From the NCBI GenBank assembly GCA_947461995.1, contig CANHNH010000001.1, positions 78,913 to 130,366 of the forward strand: a stretch of 51,454 bases of DNA, given 5' to 3'. Shown piece by piece: positions 1 through 9,885 of the stretch; position 1 is the first letter of the stretch; every line of letters begins with the position of its first letter. The position numbers and the translations under genes were made by a program. The DNA is from Candidatus Nanopelagicaceae bacterium. GTDB lineage: Bacteria; Actinomycetota; Actinomycetes; Nanopelagicales; Nanopelagicaceae. Under the pieces are notes generated by a model that had not been told where the DNA came from, did not search any database, and saw nothing but the letters and a program-made list of their open reading frames with translations.

Positions 1-995
1 ATTAAATCCTCAGAGCCGAGTAAGCGCATGTTTCGGATGGTTCGGCGCATCATGCGGCGCAATACATATCCACGGCCTTCATTGCCTGGTGTAACACCAT
101 CGCCAATTAACATCGCAGATGTTCGCGCATGATCGGCAACTACGCGAAGAGCAACATCAGATTTTTCATTCTTTCCATACTTAACCCCAGTTAATTCGGA
201 TGCTCGATTTAGAATCTGGGCAGTAGTATCGATTTCATAAATGTTTTCAACCCCTTGTAGCAAGGCAGCCATTCGTTCTAAGCCAAGTCCGGTGTCAATG
301 CTTTTTGCAGGGAGTTCGCCCAGAATTGGAAAATCATTTTTACCCGAACCAGCGCCACGTTCATTTTGCATGAAAACCAAATTCCAAACTTCCATGTAGC
401 GGTTCTCATCTGCAATCGGTCCACCTTCAATTCCGTACTCCGGACCACGGTCATAATAAATTTCAGAACACGGACCACACGGTCCTGGTACACCCATAGA
501 CCAGAAGTTATCGTCCATTCCTCTGCGTTGAATACGATCTAAGGGCAAACCAATTTTCTTATTCCAGATTTGAACTGCCTCATCATCGTCATGAAAAACT
601 GTGACCCATAATTTGGATTCTGGGAAACCATAACCACCATCGGCAACAGGGCGTGTAAGTAAATCCCACGCCAATGCAATTGCTCCCTCTTTGAAATAGT
701 CCCCAAATGAAAAATTTCCACACATCTGAAAAAAAGATGCATGTCGAGTTGTTTTACCTACTTCATCGATGTCCAATGTTCGTACGCACTTTTGAACGGA
801 CGTGGCTCTTTTGTAAGGCGGAGTGACTTCTCCAAGAAAATAGGGTTTGAAAGGAACCATTCCAGCGTTTACTAATAATAAGTTTGGATCATCTGCAATC
901 AGAGAAGCCGAAGGAACAACGGTATGAAGTAAACCTTCGCGATTATCTGATTCGAAAAAGCGCAACCAGCGCGAACGGATTTCTGCAGATTCCAC
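1..995 (-). CDS. alaS: Alanyl-tRNA synthetase, N-terminal part (cut by left edge)
   Basis: This is the N-terminal 331 residues of alanyl-tRNA synthetase, which charges tRNA-Ala in the cytoplasm; the rest (usual total near 880 residues) lies beyond base 1. The translation shows the family start pattern with [14 protein letters not shown], then [20 protein letters not shown], the class II motif 2 region of AlaRS, and further on [13 protein letters not shown]. The start must be the GTG at 993-995, because an in-frame TGA lies four codons upstream. The DUF948 gene ends 9 bases upstream on the same strand, so the two are probably cotranscribed. The editing and C-Ala domains cannot be seen. Identity is secure. 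Confidence 0.97.
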   Translation of the reverse strand, partial: MESAEIRSRWLRFFESDNREGLLHTVVPSASLIADDPNLLLVNAGMVPFKPYFLGEVTPPYKRATSVQKCVRTLDIDEVGKTTRHASFFQMCGNFSFGDYFKEGAIALAWDLLTRPVADGGYGFPESKLWVTVFHDDDEAVQIWNKKIGLPLDRIQRRGMDDNFWSMGVPGPCGPCSEIYYDRGPEYGIEGGPIADENRYMEVWNLVFMQNERGAGSGKNDFPILGELPAKSIDTGLGLERMAALLQGVENIYEIDTTAQILNRASELTGVKYGKNEKSDVALRVVADHARTSAMLIGDGVTPGNEGRGYVLRRMMRRTIRNMRLLGSEDL

Positions 996-1004
996 GTGGG
1001 CAGA

Positions 1005-1370
1005 TCACTCAGCCTTCTTCTTCTTCTTTGCTCGGCTTTTGCCCATTTGAGCCGCAGAAACCAAAGCCCCAGCAACCTTTAACGCAGGACCACTCTTTTC
1101 TAAAAGCCCCGATGTTGCACTTGTAATTTTCTCAGAAATCTCTTCTACATTCTTTGTAATGCGATTAAAACTTTGTAATGGACCATTTACTAACGACACA
1201 GTTGTATGAACTTCTTCAATTAAAGGAGTTGCCTCATCTGTGACAGCTTTTAGGGAAACTTTCGCTTCATCAATGAACCGGCCAACTCGAATAATGGCGT
1301 AGCTAACGGCAATAGCAATAACTAGGAGTGATGAAGCAGCAATTATCGTCGCAATTCCACCTGGGCCCAT
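1005..1370 (-). CDS. DUF948 membrane-anchored coiled-coil protein
   Basis: This small protein of 121 residues belongs to the DUF948 family, which commonly precedes alaS in actinobacteria; its function is unknown. One N-terminal transmembrane helix (about residues 5-27, rich in I, A and V) is followed by a long amphipathic helical region with the VNGPLQSFNRITKNVEEIS stretch. It ends in a strongly basic tail (SRAKKKKKAE). The layout suggests a membrane-tethered rod inside the cell. It sits between aspS (57-base gap upstream) and alaS (9 bases downstream). The ATG has GGAGG about 6 bases ahead, supporting this start. The family assignment comes from architecture and context, not from a catalytic motif. 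Confidence 0.85.
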   Translation of the reverse strand: MGPGGIATIIAASSLLVIAIAVSYAIIRVGRFIDEAKVSLKAVTDEATPLIEEVHTTVSLVNGPLQSFNRITKNVEEISEKITSATSGLLEKSGPALKVAGALVSAAQMGKSRAKKKKKAE

Positions 1371-1427
1371 GACTTCCTCCTTGTTTTGAGTGCTGAAATA
1401 CCAATGAGACCAGCCTACCCGATTGCC

Positions 1428-3173
1428 TTACTTGGCTCCCTCTTTTGGCGCTCCATCGATTCCACTCTCTTTGCGTTGCGCAGGTGTGATTGGAGTTGGT
1501 GCGCCAGTAAGTGGATCTCCACCACTAGCAGTTTTAGGAAATGCGATAACTTCGCGAATCGAATCTGAATGCGAGAGAAGAGCACACAATCTATCTAGAC
1601 CCAAAGCAATTCCTCCATGTGGTGGCGGACCGTAATTAAATGCCTCGAGCAAAAATCCAAATTTACTTGTTGCTTCTTCATCGCTTAATCCAATTACAGT
1701 GAAAACTTCCTTTTGCATACTGCGATCATGGATACGAATTGAACCGCCACCTAATTCAGTTCCATTGAGAACGATGTCGTATGCATAGGCAAGTGCGCTT
1801 GCAGGATCTTTCGCAAAAGTTTTAGCAAACTCTGGTTTAGGACCAGTAAATGGATGGTGCACTGCAGTCCATCCACCATCATCGGTAGGTTCAAACATCG
1901 GCGCATCAACAATCCACACGAATTCCCAGCGATTGGTATCAATTAAGTTGCAGCGCTTTCCTATTTCAAGGCGAACGGCGCCAAGCAAATTCAGCGATGC
2001 TGTGCGATCTCCTGCAGCAAAAAAGATTGCATCTCCTGGTTTGGCTCCTACATGTGCTGCGATGCCAGCTTGTTCAGAGTCAGTTAAATTCTTAGCAACC
2101 GGTCCACCAAGAGTGCCATCTGTTGCAACAAGAATGTATGCAAGCCCTTTAGCTCCTCGTGCCTTTGCCCAATCTTGCCACGCATCTAATTCGCGACGTG
2201 GAGAATCAGCACCCCCTGGCATAACAACTGCTCCAACATAGGGAGCTTGGAAAACTCTGAATGCAGTACTTGCGAAGTATGAAGTGCAATCAACTAATTC
2301 AAGATCAAAGCGTAGATCAGGTTTATCCGAACCATAACGTGCCATCGCATCTAAATAAGTCATCCGTGGAATTGGTAGTGATATCTGATAATCAAGTACT
2401 TCTTTCCACACCTTTACCAGAATTTTTTCAGCAATCGCCAAGATATCTTCTTGGTCAATGAAAGACATTTCAATATCTAATTGTGTAAATTCTGGCTGTC
2501 TATCTGCTCTGAAATCCTCATCGCGGAAACAACGTGCTATTTGGTAATACTTTTCCATTCCGGCAACCATCAACAATTGCTTAAATAACTGTGGTGACTG
2601 AGGTAAGGCATACCAGCTACCTGGCTGCAATCGCACTGGAACTAAGAAATCTCGTGCGCCTTCTGGAGTAGACCTTGTTAAATACGGAGTTTCGATTTCT
2701 AAGAAAGTTTCATCTTCCATCACTCGGCGAATCGTTGCGGTTACCTTTGAGCGCAATCGCAGGTTAGCGGCAGGACCTTCGCGCCTTAAATCTAAGTAAC
2801 GATATTTCAGACGAACTTCTTCTGATATTTCTACATCTTCGCCGCTATCAACTGGAAACGGTAGTGCTGATGCTTCACTTAATATCGTTACATCATCGCC
2901 CATTACTTCAATGGCACCGGTTGGAACAGCTGAATTTTCATTGCCTGCAGGCCGGGCGAGAACTTCACCAGTTATCTTTAAACACCATTCAGCCCGAAGC
3001 GCTCCAGCGATTTTTTCATCTCTTATAACAACTTGAACCCAACCAGTTGAATCACGAAAATCGATAAACGCAACACCGCCATGATCGCGACGTCTGGCAA
3101 CCCAGCCAGCAAGGGTCACGATCTGGCCAACATGGGATGCTCGAAGCGTTCCGGCTCCGTGTGTGCGTAACAT
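1428..3173 (-). CDS. aspS: Aspartyl-tRNA synthetase
   Basis: Full-length (581 residues) bacterial-type aspartyl-tRNA synthetase. An N-terminal OB-fold anticodon-binding domain occupies about residues 1-105. The class II catalytic core follows, with motif 2 [14 protein letters not shown] at 216-229 and motif 3 [10 protein letters not shown] near 525-535. The bacterial GAD insertion lies between them. Actinobacteria often lack the AsnRS route, so the enzyme may also charge tRNA-Asn as part of the amidotransferase pathway; that cannot be decided here. The ATG is preceded by GAGG at a workable distance. hisS ends 26 bases upstream, so the synthetases probably share transcription. No unusual residues were seen. 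Confidence 0.97.
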   Translation of the reverse strand: MLRTHGAGTLRASHVGQIVTLAGWVARRRDHGGVAFIDFRDSTGWVQVVIRDEKIAGALRAEWCLKITGEVLARPAGNENSAVPTGAIEVMGDDVTILSEASALPFPVDSGEDVEISEEVRLKYRYLDLRREGPAANLRLRSKVTATIRRVMEDETFLEIETPYLTRSTPEGARDFLVPVRLQPGSWYALPQSPQLFKQLLMVAGMEKYYQIARCFRDEDFRADRQPEFTQLDIEMSFIDQEDILAIAEKILVKVWKEVLDYQISLPIPRMTYLDAMARYGSDKPDLRFDLELVDCTSYFASTAFRVFQAPYVGAVVMPGGADSPRRELDAWQDWAKARGAKGLAYILVATDGTLGGPVAKNLTDSEQAGIAAHVGAKPGDAIFFAAGDRTASLNLLGAVRLEIGKRCNLIDTNRWEFVWIVDAPMFEPTDDGGWTAVHHPFTGPKPEFAKTFAKDPASALAYAYDIVLNGTELGGGSIRIHDRSMQKEVFTVIGLSDEEATSKFGFLLEAFNYGPPPHGGIALGLDRLCALLSHSDSIREVIAFPKTASGGDPLTGAPTPITPAQRKESGIDGAPKEGAK

Positions 3174-3199
3174 TTAACAGCCTCTATTTCTTAAATAAA

Positions 3200-4471
3200 T
3201 TATTTTTCAGAAACTTTACGTAGATGATTCTGTAAGGAGGTAAGAGTAACCGAAGAAGTCTCGCCCGTGCTCATCTGCTTTAGCTCCACAGTTCCACTTG
3301 AAATTTCACTTTCACCCAGGACGATTACATAAGCGGCGCCACTTTTATCGGCTGCTTTCATTGACCCCTTTAAGGCGCGATCACCAAAAGAAATTTCAAC
3401 TCTAAATCCTGCATTTCGTAACTCTTGGGCGGTCTTTAATGCCGTTGACTTACTCTCATCACCCAGTGGAATTATGAATAAATCAGATGTGAACTCTTGG
3501 TCGAATGAAATCCCCTCAGCATCTGCAGCCAAAACGCATCGATCTATTCCTAAACCAAAACCGATACCAGAAAGCTCTTGACCACCTAACTCAGCCATAA
3601 GTCCGTCGTATCGACCACCGCCGCCTATTCCTGATTGAGCACCCAGTAATTCATGAACAAACTCAAAAGTTGTTCCTGTGTAGTAATCCAATCCGCGGAC
3701 CATTCGAGGATTAATTACAAAATCCACATTCAATACAGCAAGGTGTTGCTGTACCTCTTCAAAATCCTTCAATGATTCAGCAGATAGGAAATCGAGCAAA
3801 AGCGGCGCATCTGTCATCTGCTTTTTTATCTCTTCACGCTTATCATCAAATAAACGCAATGGATTTATGTTCGCTCTTGCGCGCGTTGCCTCATCTAAAT
3901 CCATTCTTTCGATGAATTTAACTAACTCAACTCGGTGCTTTGCTCGTGAATTTGTATCACCTAAAAAAGTAATTTCTAATCGATATTTTTTCAATCCGAT
4001 GGATTTAAATCCTGCATCAGCTATCGCTATAACTTCAGCATCTAACGCAGCATCTTGGATGCCTATTGCTTCAATTCCTACTTGATAAAATTGACGATAC
4101 CGGCCCGCTTGAGGGCGCTCTGCGCGAAAGAATGCGCCGCTGTAATAAAGCTTCGTTGGAAGTTGTCCGCGATCTAAACCATGTTCAATAACTGCGCGCA
4201 TTACTCCGGCTGTTCCTTCTGGGCGAAGAGTTATTGACCGGCCACCACGATCTTCAAATGTGTACATCTCTTTAGAAACAACATCGGTTGATTCACCCAC
4301 GCCACGAGTAAACAATTCTGTGTCTTCAAATACCGGCAATTCAATTAATTCATACCCTGCGCTCTTTGCAGGTTCAAGTAATGCTTGGCGAACTGATTCA
4401 AATTTTCTAGATTGTGGAGGCACATACTCACTCACACCTTTTGGTGCTTGAATTTGATTGCCTTTACTCAT
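3200..4471 (-). CDS. hisS: Histidyl-tRNA synthetase
   Basis: Class II histidyl-tRNA synthetase of normal length (423 residues). Motif 2 reads [16 protein letters not shown] (115-130). The histidine-specific block [13 protein letters not shown] comes near residue 260, followed by GGGGRYDGL and the motif 3 region [14 protein letters not shown]. The C-terminal hundred residues form the anticodon-binding domain. The start codon overlaps the end of the metallo-hydrolase gene by 4 bases (ATGA), which indicates translational coupling. This hydrolase-hisS-aspS order is the usual actinobacterial one. The assignment is secure. Confidence 0.97.
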   Translation of the reverse strand: MSKGNQIQAPKGVSEYVPPQSRKFESVRQALLEPAKSAGYELIELPVFEDTELFTRGVGESTDVVSKEMYTFEDRGGRSITLRPEGTAGVMRAVIEHGLDRGQLPTKLYYSGAFFRAERPQAGRYRQFYQVGIEAIGIQDAALDAEVIAIADAGFKSIGLKKYRLEITFLGDTNSRAKHRVELVKFIERMDLDEATRARANINPLRLFDDKREEIKKQMTDAPLLLDFLSAESLKDFEEVQQHLAVLNVDFVINPRMVRGLDYYTGTTFEFVHELLGAQSGIGGGGRYDGLMAELGGQELSGIGFGLGIDRCVLAADAEGISFDQEFTSDLFIIPLGDESKSTALKTAQELRNAGFRVEISFGDRALKGSMKAADKSGAAYVIVLGESEISSGTVELKQMSTGETSSVTLTSLQNHLRKVSEK

Positions 4472-5139
4472 CGCCTACCCGATTTCTTAGCAGCGTCAAT
4501 CAGGTACGGATTAGTTTTTCGCTCGTGACCAATAGTTGTATCTGGCCCGTGGCCTGGAAGAACTCGAAGATGATCTGCAAGCGTCAATACTTTGTTAACA
4601 AGAGTTTCTTGCATATCGCTACTCGAACCTGAAGGTAAATCAGTACGTCCAATGGCTCCCGCGAACAAAACATCTCCGCTGATCAGTACTTCATCATCGA
4701 TGGCGAACATCAACGATCCTCTAGTGTGACCTGGAGAATGAATTGCACGAAACTTCATTCCTAACATTTCGAGTTCTGCCCCATGTCGCAATTCTCTTAC
4801 ATCACCAGGTTCAACAAAGTTCATTGAGCTTAATGTCGCTAGAAATTCAGAACCATGAGCGCGTTCTGGATGCAAAAGTAATCCTCGATCTTCGCTGTGA
4901 ATGTAGGTAGGAATGCCGTACCCATCACCAATTGGTGCCACCGAGAATGTGTGATCTAGATGTCCATGAGTAATGACTGTGGCAACAGCCTTTAACTTGT
5001 GTTCATTTAAAACCATTGAAACCGTGTCGGAAACATCTGGCATCCCGGGATCTACGATGATGCATTCGCCCCCTGGGGCGTCAGCGATAATCCAGCAATT
5101 CGTTGCGAACATTGGGGCAGCAAAAGAGGTGATGAACAC
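4468..5139 (-). CDS. Metallo-beta-lactamase-fold hydrolase (glyoxalase II-like)
   Basis: A 223-residue single-domain hydrolase of the glyoxalase II / metallo-beta-lactamase superfamily. The metal-binding signature HGHLDH is at residues 58-63. Further ligands sit in HSPGHTRGS, in the [17 protein letters not shown] stretch, and in the C-terminal PGHGPDT. Such proteins next to hisS in actinobacteria are usually annotated as hydroxyacylglutathione-hydrolase-like, but the substrate is not known and actinobacteria lack glutathione. The start is GTG with AAGGGA about 9 bases ahead. It leads a unit with hisS and aspS and is divergent from the DUF349 gene across 204 bases. Confidence 0.9.
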   Translation of the reverse strand: MFITSFAAPMFATNCWIIADAPGGECIIVDPGMPDVSDTVSMVLNEHKLKAVATVITHGHLDHTFSVAPIGDGYGIPTYIHSEDRGLLLHPERAHGSEFLATLSSMNFVEPGDVRELRHGAELEMLGMKFRAIHSPGHTRGSLMFAIDDEVLISGDVLFAGAIGRTDLPSGSSSDMQETLVNKVLTLADHLRVLPGHGPDTTIGHERKTNPYLIDAAKKSGRR

Positions 5140-5343
5140 GGTGATTTCCCTTCAGCTACGCCTATTTATCGAGCCCGCTATGCGGGAAATTTCGCCGCAC
5201 ACATGGGTACAGGGTACCTTTTACCTTCACTAAGCCGCCTGACCAACTCGACTTATGACTCTGTGAAGTTAGATTCATAGATAAGAAGATGACAAGGTCC
5301 AATAGCGAAGATCGAAATCGATTAACGCGCTGAAGGGAAGACC
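5140..5343. promoter_or_regulatory. Divergent promoter region between hydrolase and DUF349 genes
   Basis: This 204-base gap holds no convincing gene. It must carry promoters for the leftward hydrolase-hisS-aspS unit and the rightward DUF349 gene. Both starts are preceded by the same 11-mer GCTGAAGGGAA, one on each strand, which contains the ribosome-binding site. A small perfect hairpin, CCCGC-TAT-GCGGG, lies at 5174-5186 near the hydrolase side. TAGATT at 5270-5275 is a possible -10 element for DUF349, giving a leader of roughly 60 bases. The -35 elements are not clear. Confidence 0.5.
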
Positions 5344-6651
5344 ATGTCCGATTTAACTCCAACTCCAGTTTCAATTCCATCATCTGCAGCCTCTGCACTC
5401 ATTGGTGATCCTGCAAAATTTGGTTATGTAGCACCAGATGGAACGGTCTTCGTAAAAACTTCAGCAGGCGATAAGGCTGTTGGTTCATACCCCGGTAAAA
5501 GCGCTGAAGAAGCACTCGCTTATTTTGTAAGAAAATTTGAATCAGTAGCTTCTGAAATTGCACTACTTGCTGCACGCATTACAAGCGGGGCGATGGTTCC
5601 CTCCGATGCGCTCGCTTCTGTTAAAAAACTACGCGATCAAGTCAAAGAAATTAATGCTGTTGGCGATCTAGAAGCACTCGCAAATTCCGTCGAACAGCTA
5701 GAGCCACTCATCGAAGGTCATCGCGGTGCATATGAAGCGAAGAAGGCTGTTGCAGAGGCTGAAAAGGCTGCCAAACGCGCTCAAGTACTCGTTGAAAAAG
5801 AAAAGATTGTTGTTGAGGCGGAATCATTTGCCTTATCCGAGAGTTGGAAAACTACAGGTGATCGTCTTAAAGAACTACTCACAGAGTGGAAATCAGCCCC
5901 TCGTTTAGATAAGAAAACAGATGCTGATTTGTGGAAACGATTTTCGGCCTCTCGAAACAAATTCGATAAACGACGCAGAACGCACTTTGCTAACTTAGAA
6001 GCAACAACCGCCGTCGTAACTGGTGCCAAAAAGAATTTAGTAACCCAAGCTGAACAATTAGCGACATCGACTGAATGGGTTCCAACTGCAAAAGCGTTTA
6101 AAACACTCATGGATCAATGGAAAGCTGCAGGACGTGGCAAGCCATCTGATGATGCCAAATTGTGGGCACGGTTTAAAAAAGCCCAGGATCAATTCTTCCA
6201 AGCTAAGAGTGCGGATCTTGAAAAACGCGAAGTAACAATGGGTACCAATTTAGCAAAACGTGAAGAACTCATCGTGCAAATTGAAGCATTGGTTCCATTT
6301 ACTGACGTCAAAGATGCAAAGAATAAGTTTAGAAATCTAGCTCGCGCGTGGGAAAAAATTGGCATGACTAATCGCGACAAACGTGCAGCACTTGATGCAC
6401 GAGTAAGCAAAGTAGAAGAAGCCATTAAATCGGCCGAAGCAGAAATTTGGCGTAAAACAGATCCAGCTGCCAAAGCTCGCGCGGCAGAAGTTGTCACCCA
6501 ACTGCAAGGGGCAATCGATAACTACGAAAAAATTGCGGCTAAAGCTTCGAGTGCGGGCAACACCAAGAAAGCCACAGAGGCTCTTGAATCTGCTGCAGCA
6601 CGACGCACATGGCTTGAAGAAGCTCAGAAATCATTGGCTGAATTTAACTAA
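5344..6651 (+). CDS. DUF349 domain protein
   Basis: This 435-residue, highly charged helical protein contains about three DUF349 repeats. The first lies around residues 160-220 (ESWKTTGDRLKELLTEWK), the second around 235-295 (MDQWKAAGRGKPSDDAKLW), and the third around 310-370 (FRNLARAWEKIGM). The rest is rich in A, E and K and likely coiled coil. Members occur across actinobacteria near relA, but no biochemical function is established. The ATG has GGGAAG a few bases ahead. Its 3' end overlaps the end of relA by 4 bases in a convergent arrangement. No membrane segment or signal peptide is visible. Confidence 0.85.
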   Translation: MSDLTPTPVSIPSSAASALIGDPAKFGYVAPDGTVFVKTSAGDKAVGSYPGKSAEEALAYFVRKFESVASEIALLAARITSGAMVPSDALASVKKLRDQVKEINAVGDLEALANSVEQLEPLIEGHRGAYEAKKAVAEAEKAAKRAQVLVEKEKIVVEAESFALSESWKTTGDRLKELLTEWKSAPRLDKKTDADLWKRFSASRNKFDKRRRTHFANLEATTAVVTGAKKNLVTQAEQLATSTEWVPTAKAFKTLMDQWKAAGRGKPSDDAKLWARFKKAQDQFFQAKSADLEKREVTMGTNLAKREELIVQIEALVPFTDVKDAKNKFRNLARAWEKIGMTNRDKRAALDARVSKVEEAIKSAEAEIWRKTDPAAKARAAEVVTQLQGAIDNYEKIAAKASSAGNTKKATEALESAAARRTWLEEAQKSLAEFN

Positions 6652-8810
6652 TTATTGGTTGTTCGATATACGTCGTACACGCCTTCAATTGATCTCACCG
6701 CTGTAAGAACAGCGTCGAGATGTGTGGCATCAGCCATTTCAAATGTAAATCGTGAAATCGCTACTCGGTCTTTAGAAGTGCTCACCGCAGCGCTGAGGAT
6801 ATTTACATGCTGTTCAGATAGCGTTCGAGTTACATCGGCTAGTAAGCGAGCCCTATCTAAAGCTTCAACTTGAATGTTCACCAAGAACAAGCTCGATGCA
6901 CCCTCTTGCCATTTGACGCCAACAATTCGATCGCTCTGATGGGTCCGTAAATCATCAGCGTTAACGCAATCGGATCGATGCACTGAAATACCGTTACCGC
7001 GGGTTATAAAACCCATGATGGAATCTCCCGGAACAGGAGTGCAGCAGCGAGCTAGCTTTACTAATACGTCATCGATACCTTCGACTTTGATCGCACCACT
7101 AGTTCGCTTTGCAACAGGTGCTCCCCCAGGAATGAAATCCATCGTTGGTTCCGGGTGCGAATCTTCAACTCCCATAAATTGAACTAACTTGTCAATGATT
7201 GCAGCAGATGAAACATGTCCATCACCGACTGCTGAATACAAAGCCGAAATGTCCGGGTATCGCAATTCATGAGCGAGTTCGAGCAACGCATGACCTGCAA
7301 AGATTTTCTGCAACGGTAATCCTGCTTTGCGCATCTGGCGGGCTATAGATTCACGACCAGCTTCCACAGCTTCTTCTCTACGTTCCTTGCTAAACCACGC
7401 CTTAATTTTTGAACGTGCACGTGGACTCTTAACAAAATTTAGCCAGTCTCTGGACGGAGCCGCTGTTTCGCTCTTATTAGTAACGACCTCAATTACATCT
7501 CCGTTATTTAAACGCGTATCCAAGGGAACTAATCGGCCGTTGATTTTGGCACCTGCACATCTATTACCAACATCTGTATGAACAGAATAAGCAAAGTCGA
7601 CCGGCGTGGATCCACCAGGTAAGGCAACAACGCTTCCTTTCGGAGTAAAGACAAAAACTTCAGGTGAACCTAAATCGAATCTGAGTGCCTCTAGAAATTC
7701 TGATGGATCCTCAGTTTCTTTTTGCCATTCATGAAGTTGTCGAAGCCACAGCATTTGAGGGGAAGAGGAGTTTGTGTCTGTTCCCTGTTTGTATTTCCAA
7801 TGAGCAGCAATACCGAATTCAGCTCGAGAATGCATCTCGAAGGTTCGTATCTGAATCTCAATTGCTTTGCCATCAGGTCCAATCACGGTCGTGTGAAGTG
7901 ATTGGTACAGATTAAATTTTGGCATCGCTATGTAATCTTTGAAACGCCCCGGAACTGGAGACCAACGAGCATGGATTGAACCAAGTACGGCGTAGCAATC
8001 CTTAACATCGTTGACTAAAACTCTTATTCCAACTAAATCATAAATATCGTTAAAGTCTCTTCCTCGAACAACCATCTTCTGATAAACACTAAAGAAATGC
8101 TTCTTACGCCCTGTAACGCTTGCCTCAATGGAATCCTTCGCAAGATCAGCTTCCACATTTTTTATTACTTCAGCAGTCAGTGCATCGCGTGAAGGGCTTC
8201 GCTCTGCAACTAATCTTGAAATCTCTTCAAATTTCTTAGGCTCAAGTACTGCAAATGAAAGATCTTCTAACTCCCACTTGATTGCGTTCATACCTAACCT
8301 ATGGGCTAGAGGTGCGTATATATCCAGTGTTTCGCGTGCTTTACGTTCTGCGCTTTGCGGATCAACATACTTCCAGGTTCGGGCATTATGTAATCGATCT
8401 GCCAATTTGATTACCAAAACTCTGATATCACGTGACATCGCAACAACCATTTTGCGAACGGTTTCCGCTTCGGCCGTTGGACCGTAACTCAATTTATCCA
8501 GCTTAGTTACACCATCGACAAGCGATGAAATTTCATCGCCAAAATCACTCTTTAATTGAGCTAATGAATATGGAGTGTCTTCTACTGTGTCATGCAAAAG
8601 CGCAGCAATAATTGTTGCATCATTTAATCCCAATTCTGAGAGAATATGCGCCACTGCAACAGGGTGGGTGATGTATTCATCGCCTGATTTGCGTAGTTGG
8701 CCTAGATGGGCGCTCTTTGCAACTTCATAAGCCTTCTCAACCTTTGCTACATCTGATTTTGGATCATGCTCCTGTAAGGAACTGATCAGAGGTTGAAGAA
8801 GTGTGTCCAT
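6648..8810 (-). CDS. relA: Bifunctional (p)ppGpp synthetase/hydrolase
   Basis: This Rel enzyme makes and degrades the stringent-response alarmone (p)ppGpp. The order of domains is complete: HD hydrolase with LLHDTVEDT, synthetase with GRKKHFFSVYQKM and RFKDYIAMPKFNLYQSLHTT, TGS with FVFTPKGSVVALPGGSTPVD, a Cys-containing zinc-finger-like segment with KLARCCTPVPGD, and a C-terminal ACT domain. I chose the ATG at 8810 (720 residues) because the longer frame to 8882 would run 56 bases into secF and adds a segment without family features. Only 16 bases separate it from secF. The intact HD and synthetase motifs indicate a bifunctional enzyme, as is usual where a single Rel exists. Confidence 0.95.
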   Translation of the reverse strand: MDTLLQPLISSLQEHDPKSDVAKVEKAYEVAKSAHLGQLRKSGDEYITHPVAVAHILSELGLNDATIIAALLHDTVEDTPYSLAQLKSDFGDEISSLVDGVTKLDKLSYGPTAEAETVRKMVVAMSRDIRVLVIKLADRLHNARTWKYVDPQSAERKARETLDIYAPLAHRLGMNAIKWELEDLSFAVLEPKKFEEISRLVAERSPSRDALTAEVIKNVEADLAKDSIEASVTGRKKHFFSVYQKMVVRGRDFNDIYDLVGIRVLVNDVKDCYAVLGSIHARWSPVPGRFKDYIAMPKFNLYQSLHTTVIGPDGKAIEIQIRTFEMHSRAEFGIAAHWKYKQGTDTNSSSPQMLWLRQLHEWQKETEDPSEFLEALRFDLGSPEVFVFTPKGSVVALPGGSTPVDFAYSVHTDVGNRCAGAKINGRLVPLDTRLNNGDVIEVVTNKSETAAPSRDWLNFVKSPRARSKIKAWFSKERREEAVEAGRESIARQMRKAGLPLQKIFAGHALLELAHELRYPDISALYSAVGDGHVSSAAIIDKLVQFMGVEDSHPEPTMDFIPGGAPVAKRTSGAIKVEGIDDVLVKLARCCTPVPGDSIMGFITRGNGISVHRSDCVNADDLRTHQSDRIVGVKWQEGASSLFLVNIQVEALDRARLLADVTRTLSEQHVNILSAAVSTSKDRVAISRFTFEMADATHLDAVLTAVRSIEGVYDVYRTTNN

Positions 8811-8826
8811 CTGGGACGCAAATAAA

Positions 8827-9882
8827 TTACTTGCGACCTTTACGCTTTGGTTGATTACGTGGACCACGTTTTTGAGTGACATCTTCTGATGGAGCCCCCG
8901 CAGTTGCTAATACCTGTGAATTACCACGCGCGTGCACACGCTTTGCAAGCGCCTTCATTGCAGGTTCACGTTCACGCATTACAGCAAGCAGTGGAGTTGC
9001 AATAAAGATTGATGAATATGCGCCAGTTGCTAAACCAATAAAGAGCGCCAAAGAAAGATCTTTAAGCGTTCCTGCCCCGAGTAAACCAGCACCTACAAAG
9101 AGGATAGATCCAACGGGCAACAGCGCCATGATTGAAGTATTTGCTGAACGGACAAGAGTCTGATTTACAGCCAAATTTGCTGCCTGAGAATAAGTCATTT
9201 TAGACGTTGCAGTTACTGAGCGAGTATTTTCACGGACCTTATCGAAAACAACAACGGTGTCATACAGGGAATAGCCAAGAATTGTTAAGAATCCAATAAC
9301 TGTTGCGGGCGTAACATCGAAACCGACAAGTGCGTAAATTCCAACTGTTATGAATACGTCGTGAATTACCGCAACAATCGCTGCTACCGCCATCTTAGGC
9401 TCGAATGCCATTGCAAGGTAAAGCATGACTACTGCAATAAAACCAATAAGACCATACAAGGCTTTGCGGGTAATTTCTTTACCCCATGATGGTCCAATAA
9501 TCTGAGTATCAATCGAATCGATGCTTACCGCAAAAGTAGATGCCAAGGCATCCTGAAGTGCATTTGACTTCTCTGAAGTAAGTGAACCAGTTTGAATACG
9601 AATCTTGTCATTGCCAACTTTTTGAACAATTACCTCATTCGAAATGCCTGCAGATGCTAACGCCGTATCGGCTTGAGCAACCGTGGATCCAGCCTTCGTC
9701 ACGGTATAGGAAGCTCCGCCTTTAAATTCGATTCCAAGGTGCAACCCTTGCAACGAAAGAGCAGCAATTGAGGCAATAATTAACAATCCAGAGAGTGCAT
9801 ACCAACGTCGACGTTTTCCTATGAAGTCAATAGATGTTTCACCTGAATGGAGTCGACCACCGAGTCCTGAAATTTTAGACAT
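8827..9882 (-). CDS. secF: Protein-export membrane protein SecF
   Basis: SecF (351 residues) works with SecD at the SecYEG translocon, using the proton gradient to complete protein export. One N-terminal membrane helix is followed by the periplasmic domain starting GIEFKGGASYTV. Five C-terminal helices follow, including GYSLYDTVVVFDKVRENTR, the conserved SecF block in the fourth helix region. The C-terminus is a long basic tail ending KRGPRNQPKRKGRK, typical for actinobacteria. The gap to secD is 3 bases, so the two are coupled. No frame problems are visible. Confidence 0.96.
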   Translation of the reverse strand: MSKISGLGGRLHSGETSIDFIGKRRRWYALSGLLIIASIAALSLQGLHLGIEFKGGASYTVTKAGSTVAQADTALASAGISNEVIVQKVGNDKIRIQTGSLTSEKSNALQDALASTFAVSIDSIDTQIIGPSWGKEITRKALYGLIGFIAVVMLYLAMAFEPKMAVAAIVAVIHDVFITVGIYALVGFDVTPATVIGFLTILGYSLYDTVVVFDKVRENTRSVTATSKMTYSQAANLAVNQTLVRSANTSIMALLPVGSILFVGAGLLGAGTLKDLSLALFIGLATGAYSSIFIATPLLAVMREREPAMKALAKRVHARGNSQVLATAGAPSEDVTQKRGPRNQPKRKGRK

Positions 9883-9885
9883 TAC

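Noticed and set aside
1933-2241. Plus-strand open frame of 102 codons inside aspS
   Set aside because: It is a shadow frame antisense to a conserved synthetase, with low-complexity translation.
8811-8882. Longer relA start at 8882
   Set aside because: It would overlap secF by 56 bases and adds 24 residues without Rel features; the ATG at 8810 fits the family start.
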